NCBI RefSeq assembly: GCF_000427905.1
Contig: NZ_KE386603.1
Span: forward strand, 120,303 to 184,302
Origin: Thermocrispum agreste DSM 44070
GTDB taxonomy: Bacteria; Actinomycetota; Actinomycetes; Mycobacteriales; Pseudonocardiaceae
Direction of reading: 5' to 3'
Length of the DNA: 64,000 bases
This document shows, in pieces, positions 7,739 to 20,597 of this stretch. A program made the translations under genes and the position numbers. Positions within the stretch are counted from its first letter, which is position 1; every line of letters starts with the position of its first letter. The notes beneath the pieces were generated by a model. The model saw only the letters and a list, made by a program, of their open reading frames with translations, searched no databases and had not been told where the DNA came from.

Positions 7739-8893
7739 ATGCAGTTCGGCATCTTCAGCGTCGGCGATGTGACTCCGGATCCGACCACCGGGCGGACGCC
7801 CACCGAGGAGGAACGGATCAAGGCGATGGTCACCATCGCGCTCAAGGCCGAGGAGGTCGGCCTGGACGTCTTCGCGACCGGAGAGCACCACAATCCGCCG
7901 TTCGTGCCGTCGTCGCCGACCACCATGCTCGGTTACATCGCGGCCCGCACCGAGCGGCTGATCCTGTCCACCGCGACCACGTTGATCACCACCAACGACC
8001 CGGTGAAGATCGCCGAGGACTACGCGATGCTGCAGCACCTGGCCGACGGCCGGGTCGACCTGATGATGGGCCGCGGCAACACCGCCCCGGTCTACCCGTG
8101 GTTCGGCAAGGACATCCGCCAGGGCATTCCGCTGGCGATCGAGAACTACGGGCTGCTGCACCGGCTGTGGCGCGAGGACGTCGTGGACTGGGAGGGCAAG
8201 TTCCGCACCCCGCTGTACGGGTTCACCTCCACGCCGCGCCCGCTCGACGGCGTGCCACCGTTCGTCTGGCACGGCTCCATTCGCAGTCCGGAGATCGCCG
8301 AGGTGGCCGCCTACTACGGCGACGGTTTCTTCGCCAACCACATCTTCTGGCCGAAGGAGCACTTCCAGCGGCTGGTCGGGCTGTACCGGGAGCGGTACGA
8401 GCACCACGGCCACGGCTCGGCCGACCAAGCCATCGTCGGCCTCGGCGGCCAGGTGTTCATCCGGAAGAACTCCCAGGACGCCATCCGGGAGTTCCGCCCG
8501 TACTTCGACCACGCCCCGGTCTACGGCGGCGGGCCGTCACTGGAGGAGTTCATGGAGACCACGCCGCTGACCGTGGGCAGCCCGCAGCAGGTCATCGACC
8601 GGACGATGACCTTCCGCGAGCACTTCGGCGACTACCAGCGGCAGTTGTTCCTCGCCGACCACGCCGGCCTGCCGTTGAAGACCGTGTTGGAGCAGCTGGA
8701 CATCCTGGGCGAAGAGGTCATCCCGGTGCTGCGCAAGGAGTTCGACGCGCTGCGGCCCGCGCACGTCCCGGAGGCCCCGGTGCACCCTAGGGTGGCCAAG
8801 CGGAATCAGCGTCCGGAGGCCGGATCCGGATCGGCGGAGTCCGCGGAGCCGGCGGCCGGTTCCGGCGCCGAGCCGGACACCAGGTCCGAGTAG
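7739..8893 (+). CDS. LLM-class flavin-dependent oxidoreductase (luciferase-like monooxygenase)
   Basis: A 384-residue TIM-barrel enzyme using F420 or FMNH2 as cofactor; oxidation of a small organic substrate is expected but the substrate is unknown. The family-typical N-terminal MQFGIFSVGD, the GEHHNPPF segment near 50-57, and the DLMMGRGNTAPVYPWFG stretch near 112-128 mark the cofactor side of the barrel. ATG 7739 follows GGGAGG and begins at the first barrel strand. The last 30 or so residues are a Gly/Ser/Ala/Glu tail that overlaps the 3' end of the opposing acetyltransferase gene by 88 bp. A perfect palindrome sits just upstream. Confidence 0.88.
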   Translation: MQFGIFSVGDVTPDPTTGRTPTEEERIKAMVTIALKAEEVGLDVFATGEHHNPPFVPSSPTTMLGYIAARTERLILSTATTLITTNDPVKIAEDYAMLQHLADGRVDLMMGRGNTAPVYPWFGKDIRQGIPLAIENYGLLHRLWREDVVDWEGKFRTPLYGFTSTPRPLDGVPPFVWHGSIRSPEIAEVAAYYGDGFFANHIFWPKEHFQRLVGLYRERYEHHGHGSADQAIVGLGGQVFIRKNSQDAIREFRPYFDHAPVYGGGPSLEEFMETTPLTVGSPQQVIDRTMTFREHFGDYQRQLFLADHAGLPLKTVLEQLDILGEEVIPVLRKEFDALRPAHVPEAPVHPRVAKRNQRPEAGSGSAESAEPAAGSGAEPDTRSE

Positions 8894-9159
8894 TCCGGGT
8901 GCTTGGCGATCCACCCGCGGATGAACGGGCACTCGGCGACCACGCGCAGGCCCCGCCTGCGTGCGTCGTCCAACGCCCCGCGCGCCAGCACGCTGCCCAG
9001 TCCGCGGCCGCTGAACGCCTGGTCGACTTCGGTGTGGATGAACGTGATGGTGTCCGCATCGAGGCGGTACTCGGCGAACCCGGCGAGCCGGCCGTCGGCG
9101 GTCAGCTCGAAACGACGCTTGTCCGGGTTGTCGGTCACCGTCGCGGCCGTGGAGTCCAT
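8806..9159 (-). CDS. Small GNAT-family N-acetyltransferase (YjdJ type)
   Basis: A 117-residue compact acetyltransferase. QAFSGRGLGSVLARGALDDA near 47-66 is the acetyl-CoA pyrophosphate-binding loop, and CPFIRGWIAKHPDY near 77-90 is the conserved C-terminal motif of this short GNAT subfamily, which often occurs as a stand-alone protein of unknown substrate. The final 22 residues (Ser/Ala/Pro/Asp-rich) are beyond the domain and are encoded antisense to the tail of the LLM oxidoreductase gene. It is divergent from the pirin gene, 20 bp from its start. Confidence 0.85.
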   Translation of the reverse strand: MDSTAATVTDNPDKRRFELTADGRLAGFAEYRLDADTITFIHTEVDQAFSGRGLGSVLARGALDDARRRGLRVVAECPFIRGWIAKHPDYSDLVSGSAPEPAAGSADSADPDPASGR

Positions 9160-9179
9160 GGCGCCGAGCCTACGATGGG

Positions 9180-10148
9180 ATGACGATGAGCAACACCGAG
9201 AGCCGCCCGCCCGAGGTCACCTGCGCAGAGGGTGCCCAGGGTGCAGGCGTGCAGATCCTCACCGCGCGTGAGGTTCCTCTCGGTGGCCCGCGGGCGCTGC
9301 TGGTGCGCCGCACGCTCCCGCAACGCGCTCGCACGCTGATCGGCGCCTGGTGCTTCGCCGACCACTACGGGCCGGACACCACGCCGATGATCGTCCCGCC
9401 TCACCCGCACACCGGGCTGCAGACCGTGAGCTGGCTGTTCGACGGGGAGATCGAGCATCGCGACAGCGGCGGGCACCATCAGTTCGTCCGGCCCGGTGAG
9501 CTGAACCTGATGACGGGCGGACACGGCATCAGCCACTCCGAGGTCTCCACGCGGAGCGGCGAGATCCTGCACGGTGTCCAGCTGTGGGTGGCGCTGCCGG
9601 ATTCCGCCCGCCATGCCCCGCGTGACCTGCAGTTCCACGTGCCCGAGCCGGTGCGGGCGAATGGTGCCGTCGCGCGCGTGTTCCTGGGATCGGTGCCCGG
9701 GGTGGCGAGCTCTCCGGTGCGGACCTTCACTCCGCTGCTCGGCGCGGAACTGGTGCTGGATCCCGGCACGACGTTCGAGCTGCCGCTGGACGAGACCTTC
9801 GAGCACGGCGTCCTGCTCGACCAAGGTGCCGTCACGGTCGCGGGCACCCCGGTGAAAGAAGCGGAGCTCGCCTACCTTGCGCCACGGCGCGCAAGCGTCG
9901 AGCTCCGCGCGGGTGACGACGCTCCGGCGCGGATGCTGGTCCTGGGCGGGCCTCCGTTCGGGGACGAGATCGTCATGTGGTGGAACTTCGTCGCCCGCAG
10001 CCACGACGAAATCGTCGAGTACCGGGCGGACTGGGAAGCCGGGTCCGAGCGCTTCGGCCGGGTCGACGGTTATCGGGGCGAGCCCAGCCGCCTACCTGCG
10101 CCGCCATTGCCGAACGTGGTGATCAAACCGAGGCGCAACCCCACCTGA
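9180..10148 (+). CDS. Pirin family protein (bicupin)
   Basis: A 322-residue pirin: two cupin barrels, with the metal ligands in the N-terminal one. PPHPHTGLQTVSWLFDGEIEHRDS near 75-98 carries the two His and later His/Glu ligands for Fe(II). LMTGGHGISHSE near 112-123 is the second conserved pirin block. Some bacterial pirins are quercetin dioxygenases or redox regulators, but the role here cannot be told. ATG 9180 lies 4 bp after TACGAT, a possible -10 box; the alternative ATG 9186 would fit a leaderless start better. Confidence 0.9.
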   Translation: MTMSNTESRPPEVTCAEGAQGAGVQILTAREVPLGGPRALLVRRTLPQRARTLIGAWCFADHYGPDTTPMIVPPHPHTGLQTVSWLFDGEIEHRDSGGHHQFVRPGELNLMTGGHGISHSEVSTRSGEILHGVQLWVALPDSARHAPRDLQFHVPEPVRANGAVARVFLGSVPGVASSPVRTFTPLLGAELVLDPGTTFELPLDETFEHGVLLDQGAVTVAGTPVKEAELAYLAPRRASVELRAGDDAPARMLVLGGPPFGDEIVMWWNFVARSHDEIVEYRADWEAGSERFGRVDGYRGEPSRLPAPPLPNVVIKPRRNPT

Positions 10149-10513
10149 TCCACCCGGCGCCGCTGTGCATGGTCGCCCGTAACGAGGGCGGACGTTCGGC
10201 GGTCGCGTGGCGGCCAGGCCGCTCGCGCGCTGCCGACCGCTGACGGCAGACCTGGCCGATCGCCGCCGGCTCGACGCGAGAGGACGGCAGACTCCGGCCA
10301 GCCGGCGTGTGGCCGAGGGCAGGCACTGGCTGGTCGGTTCCTGCGTGCGCCGACGACGCCCGTGGTGGAGGCGCTGTCGCAGTGCGGCCGCTGGCCGGTC
10401 GCTGGTGCGCCGACTACGCAGCACAACCTCCCGGCTCCACCGGACCCGCGCCCCGCCGTCAGTGGTGGACGTCCGGCTGGCGGTCGGCTGTCCGGCGGCC
10501 ACGCTCGGTTCTA

Positions 10514-10548
10514 TGAACAAAAGTGTTCACTTATGTTACCGTCCGGTA
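10514..10548 (+). promoter_or_regulatory. Two nested palindromes at the promoter of the CMD-SDR cluster
   Basis: TGAACA-AAAG-TGTTCA (10514-10529) and TACCG-TC-CGGTA (10537-10548) are both perfect inverted repeats, separated by 7 bp, and the second abuts the GTG start at 10549. TATGTT at 10532-10537 between them could be the -10 box. Both have the size and symmetry of TetR-family operators. The 365 bp before them (10149-10513) contain no recognisable gene. Confidence 0.6.
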
Positions 10549-11151
10549 GTGGACCAACCGCGGATCCCACCGGCCACCCGGCGCGACATGGGGCTGGTGA
10601 ACACGGCCATCACCGGAGCGCTCGGCGCTGCGGCGGGCACCGGGCCGCCCAACCTGTTCACCACGTTGGCCCGCCACCGCCGCATGTTCCGCCCATGGCT
10701 GATGTTCGCCGGCACGCTCATGCCCGGCGGGACACTGCCGCGCCGCGACACCGAGCTGGTCATCCTGCGCGTCGCCCACCTGTGCGGCTGCGCGTACGAG
10801 TGGCAGCACCACGTGAAGCTCGCCCGGCAGTCCGGGATCACGAACGCCGAGATCGAGGCGGTCGCGGTGGGTCCGTCGGCGCAGGCATGGACACCGCGGC
10901 ATCGCTCGCTGCTGACCGCCGTCGACGAGCTGCACCACGACCGATCCATCACGTCCGGAACGTGGCAGCAGCTGCGCGGCTGTCTCGACGAGCGGCAGCT
11001 GATCGAACTCCCCATGCTCGTGGGGCACTACGAAATGGTGGCGATGACCATCAACGCTCTCGGCATCCAGCCGGACACCCCACGGCGGCCGACCGGTCTG
11101 GCCCGCGTGGTGCAGGCCGTCAGCGCACGATTCACCAGGAGGTCGGCATGA
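10549..11151 (+). CDS. Carboxymuconolactone decarboxylase (AhpD-like) family protein
   Basis: A 200-residue all-helical protein of the CMD/AhpD superfamily. LRVAHLCGCAYEWQHHVKLAR near 81-101 is the family motif; the usual CxxC-x3-H is here CGCAYEW-QHH, so two cysteines two apart and downstream histidines are kept, compatible with a peroxiredoxin-like redox centre. The start GTG 10549 lies directly behind the palindromes and may be leaderless; an ATG upstream at 10513 would put the palindromes inside the coding sequence. It overlaps the next gene by ATGA, so the two are translationally coupled. Confidence 0.85.
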   Translation: MDQPRIPPATRRDMGLVNTAITGALGAAAGTGPPNLFTTLARHRRMFRPWLMFAGTLMPGGTLPRRDTELVILRVAHLCGCAYEWQHHVKLARQSGITNAEIEAVAVGPSAQAWTPRHRSLLTAVDELHHDRSITSGTWQQLRGCLDERQLIELPMLVGHYEMVAMTINALGIQPDTPRRPTGLARVVQAVSARFTRRSA

Positions 11152-11987
11152 CGCGTCCGTTCGCGGGAGCGACGGCCATCGTCACCGGTGCGGCAAGCGG
11201 CATCGGCGCGGAGATCGCCAGGCAAATGGCCACCGGAGGGGCATTCGTGCTGGCCACCGACGTGGCGGAGGAGCCGCTGCACGCCGTGATCGGCGAGATC
11301 AAGCGTGCAGGCGGCTCGGCCCGGGCGATGCGGGTGGACGTGGCGGACCGGGCCGACGTGCAGGACGCCGTCGACGAAGTGGTCGCCGAATTCGGCCGCC
11401 TGGACTACATGGTCAACAACGCGGGTGTGGGCATCTTCGGCGAAGTCGAAACGGTGAGCCTGGACGAGTCCGACACGACGGTCGACGTCAACCTGCGCGG
11501 GGTGCTCAACGGGGTGATGATCGCCTACCGCCAGATGCTCCGCCAACGCTCCGGCCACATCGTCAGCACCGCTTCGGCGGCCGGCCTGGTGCCGGTCCCG
11601 CTGCAGGTGCACTACACCGCCACCAAGCACGCCGTGGTCGGTTTGCACAAGGCGCTGGCGCTGGAGGCGGAAGAGGCGGGCATTCGCACCACGGTGTTCT
11701 GCCCCGCCTGGGTGGAATCCGGCATGTTCGACACGGCCACCCTGCACGGCAGCATGAGCGTGCCGAACCCCAGGACGATCGTCCCGGTCAGGCCACTGCC
11801 CACCGAGGAGGCGGTGCGCAGGCTGTTGCGTGGTGTGCGGCGCGGGCGACGCTTCGTGATCACCCCGTTCTACGCCCGCCTGGGCTGGTGGCTGGAACGT
11901 CTCTCCCCGCAGGCGAGCCACCAGTTGCATCGGCTCATGCTGCGTGAAGTGCGGAAACGAACCGCCCGCGCCCGCTCGAAGGTCTGA
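11148..11987 (+). CDS. Short-chain dehydrogenase/reductase (classical SDR)
   Basis: A 279-residue classical SDR. TGAASGIG near 14-21 binds NAD(P), NNAG near 91-94 stabilises the fold, and the catalytic Ser and YTATK (Tyr about 155, Lys about 159) are intact. An Asp after the second beta strand (ATDVAEE) suggests NAD preference. The C-terminal 50 residues are basic. ATG 11148 follows AGGAGG and overlaps the CMD-family stop by 4 bp. The context, with a CMD protein and an FAD enzyme, suggests a small redox pathway of unknown substrate. Confidence 0.9.
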   Translation: MTRPFAGATAIVTGAASGIGAEIARQMATGGAFVLATDVAEEPLHAVIGEIKRAGGSARAMRVDVADRADVQDAVDEVVAEFGRLDYMVNNAGVGIFGEVETVSLDESDTTVDVNLRGVLNGVMIAYRQMLRQRSGHIVSTASAAGLVPVPLQVHYTATKHAVVGLHKALALEAEEAGIRTTVFCPAWVESGMFDTATLHGSMSVPNPRTIVPVRPLPTEEAVRRLLRGVRRGRRFVITPFYARLGWWLERLSPQASHQLHRLMLREVRKRTARARSKV

Positions 11988-12050
11988 CGCGGCCGGCGTC
12001 CGGCCGGGCGGGGGCTCCGCTGCGGCGCGGAACGGAGGTAGGTTCGCGGG

Positions 12051-13613
12051 ATGACTTCACACGATGCGGTGATCGTCGGCGGCGGGCACAACGGCTTGGT
12101 GGCCGCCGCCTACCTGGCCCGAGCCGGCCTGCGCGTGGTGGTCCTGGAACGGGGAGCGTCGCCCGGCGGTGCCGCGGTCAGCCATGCGGCCTTCGAAGGC
12201 GTAAACGTGCGGCTGTCGCGGTACGCCTACCTGGTGAGCCTGCTACCCAAGCGAATCGTCGACGACCTGGGCTTGCGTGTGCGGCTGCGGCGCCGCCGGA
12301 TTTCCTCGTACACGCCGGTCAAGCGGGGCGACGCGGCCACCGGACTGCTGGTGGACGGAGAGGACGCCGAGCGGACCGCCGAGTCGTTCCGCCGTGTGAC
12401 CGGATCGACGCGCGACTACCAAGCGTGGCAGGAACTGTCCGCGCTGACCGGTCGTGTCGCCCAGCGCGTGTTCCCCACGCTGACCGAGCCCTTGCCCACC
12501 CGCGAGCAACTACGGGCGGCCGTCGGTGACGACGAGGCATGGCGGGTGGTCTTCGAGCAACCGCTCGGCGAGACGCTGCGGGAACGCTTCACTGACGACA
12601 CGGTGCGCGGCGTGGTGGCCACGGACGGGCTGATCGGGACGTTCGCCGACCTGGACGGCACGGACCTGCGGCAGAACAGGTGCTGGCTGTACCACGTGAT
12701 CGGGGGCGGCACCGGCGACTGGGACGTTCCGGTCGGCGGCATGGGAGCGGTCACCGCTGCTTTGGTCGACGCCGCGCGGTCGGCGGGCGCGGACATCGTG
12801 ACCGAGGCCGAGGTCACCGCCATCGACCCCGACGGCGAGGTGCGCTTCCGCCGCCGCGACGCCGAGCACACCGCGCACGGCAGGTGGATCCTGGCCAACG
12901 TGGCGCCGAGCGTGCTGAGCGAACTGCTCGGCGACCCCGCGTCGGCGCCGGAAGGCGCGCAGCTCAAGGTCAACATGGTGCTGCGGCGGCTGCCGAAGCC
13001 GGCCGACCCCGCGGTGGATCCGCGCGACGCGTTCAGCGGCACGCTGCACGTCAACGAGGACTTGGCGCAGCTGCAGGAGGCGTACCGGGTCACCGCCGAA
13101 GGGCGCATCCCGCAGCTGCCGCCGTGCGAGATCTACTGCCACTCGCTGACCGACGACTCGATTCTCGGGCCCGAGGAAGGCCAGGCGGGCATGCAGACGT
13201 TGACGCTGTTCGGCCTGCACATGCCCGCACGGCTGTTCGCCGCCGACCACGAGGCGGCGAAAGCCGAAGCGCTGCGCGCCACGTTGCGGTCGCTGGACTC
13301 GGTGCTCGGCGAGCCGATCGAGAGCTGCCTGCACACCGACGCGGCGGGCAGGCCGTGTCTGGAAGCGAAGACACCGCTGGATTTGCAGGGCGAGCTGGGC
13401 ATGCCGGGTGGGCACATCTTCCACGGCGATCTGCAGTGGCCGTATGCACACGGCGAGCACGACCCGGGCAGCTGGGGAGTGGCCACCAAGTACCCGCGCG
13501 TGCTGCTCTGCGGCGCCGGAGCGCTGCGGGGCGGCGGGGTCAGCGGCATCGGCGGCCACAACGCCGCGATGGCCGTGCTGGCCGAATCGGCGGGTGGACA
13601 GCGTGCTGCCTGA
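12051..13613 (+). CDS. FAD-dependent oxidoreductase, phytoene desaturase/PYROXD2-like
   Basis: A 520-residue flavoprotein. VIVGGGHNGLVAAAYLARAG near 7-26 is the FAD-binding dinucleotide motif with the GHNGL variant seen in PYROXD2-type carotenoid-desaturase relatives, followed by LERGASPGGAA. The C-terminal GAGALRGGGVSGIGGHNAA near 488-506 closes the FAD site. No carotenoid synthesis genes are nearby, so phytoene is unlikely to be the substrate. It begins 63 bp after the SDR gene and its end overlaps the start of the kinase gene by 20 bp, suggesting one operon from 10549 to 14675. Confidence 0.85.
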   Translation: MTSHDAVIVGGGHNGLVAAAYLARAGLRVVVLERGASPGGAAVSHAAFEGVNVRLSRYAYLVSLLPKRIVDDLGLRVRLRRRRISSYTPVKRGDAATGLLVDGEDAERTAESFRRVTGSTRDYQAWQELSALTGRVAQRVFPTLTEPLPTREQLRAAVGDDEAWRVVFEQPLGETLRERFTDDTVRGVVATDGLIGTFADLDGTDLRQNRCWLYHVIGGGTGDWDVPVGGMGAVTAALVDAARSAGADIVTEAEVTAIDPDGEVRFRRRDAEHTAHGRWILANVAPSVLSELLGDPASAPEGAQLKVNMVLRRLPKPADPAVDPRDAFSGTLHVNEDLAQLQEAYRVTAEGRIPQLPPCEIYCHSLTDDSILGPEEGQAGMQTLTLFGLHMPARLFAADHEAAKAEALRATLRSLDSVLGEPIESCLHTDAAGRPCLEAKTPLDLQGELGMPGGHIFHGDLQWPYAHGEHDPGSWGVATKYPRVLLCGAGALRGGGVSGIGGHNAAMAVLAESAGGQRAA

Positions 13614-14280
13614 GCCATTGGACGGACAACGCCCCGTCGCCGACCCGGCCGGGCTGATCGACCACCTGCTGCACGCGCACGAGCTCGACCGCCAGCGGCT
13701 CGCCGAACGCATCCACGACGACCCCATGCAGGCACTGGTCGCGGTCGGGCTGCGCATGCAGCTGCTGGCCGCACGGCTGCCGGAAGCCGGACGCGAGCAC
13801 ATGAACGAGGTGACCGAGGCGGTCTCGGCGGCGATGACGACGCTGCGTGGGCTGGTGACCTCGCTGCGGCCGCGGGCGCTCGAACTGGGCACGCTCGAGG
13901 AGATGCTGCGCGCCTACGTGCTGCACGCGGCCGAGGAGTGGGCGCTGGACGGGCAGGTCGACTACCTGGTGGCCGACGAGCTCGAGTCGCGCGTCGTCCT
14001 CACGGCCTTCCGCCTCACCCAGATCGCGGTGGAGGACGTGCGGCGCCGCGGCAGTGCCACCCGGCTGACGGTCACCGTCAGGCCGGACCACGGCGGCCTG
14101 CTCACCGAGGTCGGGGACAACGGGCCGCACGACGGGCAGCCGGAAGGCGCCGAACTGAGCTCCCGGGTGATGCGGGAATGGGCGCTGTCCGGCGGCGGGT
14201 GGTGGGAAAGCGAGGCGTCCGCCACGGGCACCACGGTGCGATTCTGGTTGCCACTGCGTCTGCTGGAAGCCACACCATGA
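13594..14280 (+). CDS. Minimal soluble histidine kinase-like protein (DesK/NarL-type, no sensor domain)
   Basis: A 228-residue protein consisting only of a dimerisation/phosphoacceptor helix pair and an ATPase-like domain. RLAERIHDDPMQALVAVGLRMQ near 30-51 is a HisKA_3-type H box with the histidine at about 36. The ATPase part is degenerate: the N box reads QIAVEDVRRRG, with Asp where the Mg-binding Asn is expected, and the G1 box reads GDNGPHDGQ. No membrane segment or sensor domain is present. GTG 13594 or GTG 13603 could be the start; both overlap the preceding stop. It is coupled to the receiver gene by an ATGA overlap. Kinase activity is uncertain. Confidence 0.75.
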   Translation: MDSVLPEPLDGQRPVADPAGLIDHLLHAHELDRQRLAERIHDDPMQALVAVGLRMQLLAARLPEAGREHMNEVTEAVSAAMTTLRGLVTSLRPRALELGTLEEMLRAYVLHAAEEWALDGQVDYLVADELESRVVLTAFRLTQIAVEDVRRRGSATRLTVTVRPDHGGLLTEVGDNGPHDGQPEGAELSSRVMREWALSGGGWWESEASATGTTVRFWLPLRLLEATP

Positions 14281-14675
14281 CCATCGGGGACGATCCGATA
14301 CGCGTGCTGATCGTGGACGACGAGCCGGCGATCCGGGCGGCGCTGCACGCACTGCTGGAGATCGAGCCGGACATCGCGGTGGTCGGCGTCGCCGGTTCGG
14401 CGCAGGAGGCCGTGTCGCTGGCCGAGCAGCTGGCTCCGGACGTCATCGTGCTGGACATCCGGCTCCCCGGTGGCGGGGGCGAGCGTGCCGCGGGCGAGCT
14501 GCGCCGGAGGGTGCCTGCCACGAAGCTGCTGGCGTTCTCGGCGCTCGGCGACCATGAATCGATCGCCACCATGCGGTCCCTGGGGGTGTCGGACTACCTG
14601 GTCAAAGGCGCGCCGAACCACGAAGTGGTCGACGCCGTCCGGGTACTGGGCCAGCGCGCCGCGCGGGGCAGGTAG
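14277..14675 (+). CDS. Receiver-only response regulator
   Basis: A 132-residue CheY-like receiver domain with all phosphorylation residues: acidic pair DDE near 15-17, phosphoacceptor Asp at about 59 in VLDIRLPGG, Ser in AFSALGD, and Lys in YLVKG near 111-114. The sequence ends after helix 5, so the LuxR-type DNA-binding domain found in NarL-family relatives is absent; no HTH coding remnant was seen in the 119 bp that follow. It overlaps the kinase-like gene by 4 bp and is surely its partner. Output must be by protein contact or phosphotransfer. Confidence 0.85.
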   Translation: MTIGDDPIRVLIVDDEPAIRAALHALLEIEPDIAVVGVAGSAQEAVSLAEQLAPDVIVLDIRLPGGGGERAAGELRRRVPATKLLAFSALGDHESIATMRSLGVSDYLVKGAPNHEVVDAVRVLGQRAARGR

Positions 14676-14794
14676 CGCACACCCGCCGGTGCCGACCGGG
14701 GCGGCGAGCACGCTCGCATGGCCCGCGACCTGCGTTCTCGAGGTTGGCCGGGCACCTCGGCCTGGTCATCGGCACTGCCTGTGCCGGAGAGGGC

Positions 14795-18883
<4,089 letters not shown>

Positions 18884-19077
18884 CGGCCAAGCTCCTCGTG
18901 TCCTACCGCGTACGCCGACTCGCGCGACGGCGTCCGATGGCTGAAGCTACGGCGTAAGGTGTGCGTCCGAATAGGGCACAAGGACACCTTTTGCCGCCGT
19001 AGGTCGATGCAGGATTCCCGCTTGGCGGATCGGTTACGCTGAGTCCGGATTCATACAGACGTCTAAGGAGCTCGCCG

Positions 19078-20490
19078 ATGACCGACACCAGGGTGCACGC
19101 GTTCGCCGACGATGCTCTTGGCGAGCACGACGCGGTGGCGCTGGCCGAGCTGATCCGCCGCCGGGAACTGAGCCCGGTCGAGGTCGCCGAGGCGGCCGTC
19201 GCGCGGGTGGAGAAGGTGAATCCGGCGCTCAACGCGGTGGAGTTCGCCGCGTTCGAGCAGGCCGTCGAGGCCGCGGCGAACCCCGCGCCCGGGCTGTTGT
19301 CCGGCGTGCCGTTCTTCGTCAAGGACAACACCGACGTGGCGGGCATGCCCACCGGAAACGGCACCGACGCGTACCGGCCGCGGCCGGCTGCGCGGCACGG
19401 GCGGGTTGCCAAGCAGCTGCTCAGCGCGGGGTTCACCGTACTCGGCAAGAGCACCCTGCCGGAGTTCGGGCTCAACGCCAGCACCGAGTACGCCCGCCGC
19501 GAGCCCACCCGCAACCCGTGGAACACCGAGTTCTCGGTGGGTGCGTCGTCCGGCGGCGCCGCGGCGCTGGTCGCCTCCGGGGCGGTGCCGATCGCCCACG
19601 CCAACGACGGCGGCGGGTCCATCCGGATTCCCGCCGCGGTCAACGGCCTTGTCGGGCTCAAGCCCACCCGCGGCAGGCACGTCGACGGCGAGCAGGCCAG
19701 GACGATGCCGCTGAACCTGGTGTCCGAAGGCGTGCTGACCAGGACCGTGCGGGACACCGCGGCGTTCTGGGCGGCCGCCGAGCAGTACTGGCGCAACCCG
19801 CGCTACCCGGCGCTGGGCATGGTCAGCGGGCCGGCGCAGCGGCGACTGCACATCGGGCTGGTCACCCGCTCGATCACCGACGCCGAGGTCGACGCGCCCA
19901 CCGCCGACGCGCTGCAGGACACCGTCGTGCTGCTGGAAAAGCTCGGCCACACCGTCGAGCCGGTCGAGCTGCCGCTGAGCACGCAGTTCGTCGAGGACTT
20001 CATCGTCTACTGGGGCTTCCTCGCGTTCACCATCAGCGCGTTCGGCCGCGTGATGGACCGGACCTTCGACAGCAAGAAGCTGGACGGCTTCACCAAGGGA
20101 CTGCGGCGCCGCTACCAGCGATCGTTGCACCGCTTCCCGCAGGCGTTGTACCGGCTGAACCAGATCAAGCACGAGTACGCGCGCATGTTCGAGCGCTATC
20201 ACGTGATCATCTCGCCGGTGCTCGCGCACAGCACGCCCAAGCTGGGGTATCTCAGCCCGACCGTCCCGTTCGACGACCTGCTCGACCGGCTGACGAAATA
20301 CGTGGCGTTCACGCCGCTGAACAACGTGGCAGGCGGTCCGGCCATGTCGCTGCCGCTCGGACAGACACCCGACGGGATGCCGGTTGGCGTGCACTTCGCC
20401 GCGACCCACGGGGACGAGCGGACGCTGCTGGAGCTGGCCTACGAGCTGGAGGCGGAGCGGCCGTTCCGGCGCATCCAGGACGCGGGCTGA
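19078..20490 (+). CDS. Amidase, amidase-signature family
   Basis: A 470-residue amidase-signature hydrolase that cleaves carboxamides. The Ser-cisSer-Lys triad is complete: Lys82 in VKDN, the cis-serine in GASSGGAAAL (157/158), and nucleophile Ser181 in GGGSIRIPAA. The substrate is not predictable; the family covers acetamidase, nicotinamidase-like and wider-specificity enzymes. ATG 19078 follows AAGGAG at 9 bp. It is divergent from the poly-HAMP kinase gene with a 194-bp spacer. It has no signal peptide and is cytoplasmic. Confidence 0.92.
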   Translation: MTDTRVHAFADDALGEHDAVALAELIRRRELSPVEVAEAAVARVEKVNPALNAVEFAAFEQAVEAAANPAPGLLSGVPFFVKDNTDVAGMPTGNGTDAYRPRPAARHGRVAKQLLSAGFTVLGKSTLPEFGLNASTEYARREPTRNPWNTEFSVGASSGGAAALVASGAVPIAHANDGGGSIRIPAAVNGLVGLKPTRGRHVDGEQARTMPLNLVSEGVLTRTVRDTAAFWAAAEQYWRNPRYPALGMVSGPAQRRLHIGLVTRSITDAEVDAPTADALQDTVVLLEKLGHTVEPVELPLSTQFVEDFIVYWGFLAFTISAFGRVMDRTFDSKKLDGFTKGLRRRYQRSLHRFPQALYRLNQIKHEYARMFERYHVIISPVLAHSTPKLGYLSPTVPFDDLLDRLTKYVAFTPLNNVAGGPAMSLPLGQTPDGMPVGVHFAATHGDERTLLELAYELEAERPFRRIQDAG

Positions 20491-20597
20491 GCGCACCGGC
20501 AGCGCGGTCGGTGCTGCCGCCCGCGTGCCGGGCTGGGCCGGAACGGGCAAACCTCACGAATCGACGACCGTGCGGGGACGGCTCGGCCGACCGGTCC

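Noticed and set aside
12051-13613. Carotenoid biosynthesis cluster
   Set aside because: The FAD enzyme is of the PYROXD2-like branch and no phytoene synthase or cyclase gene is nearby.
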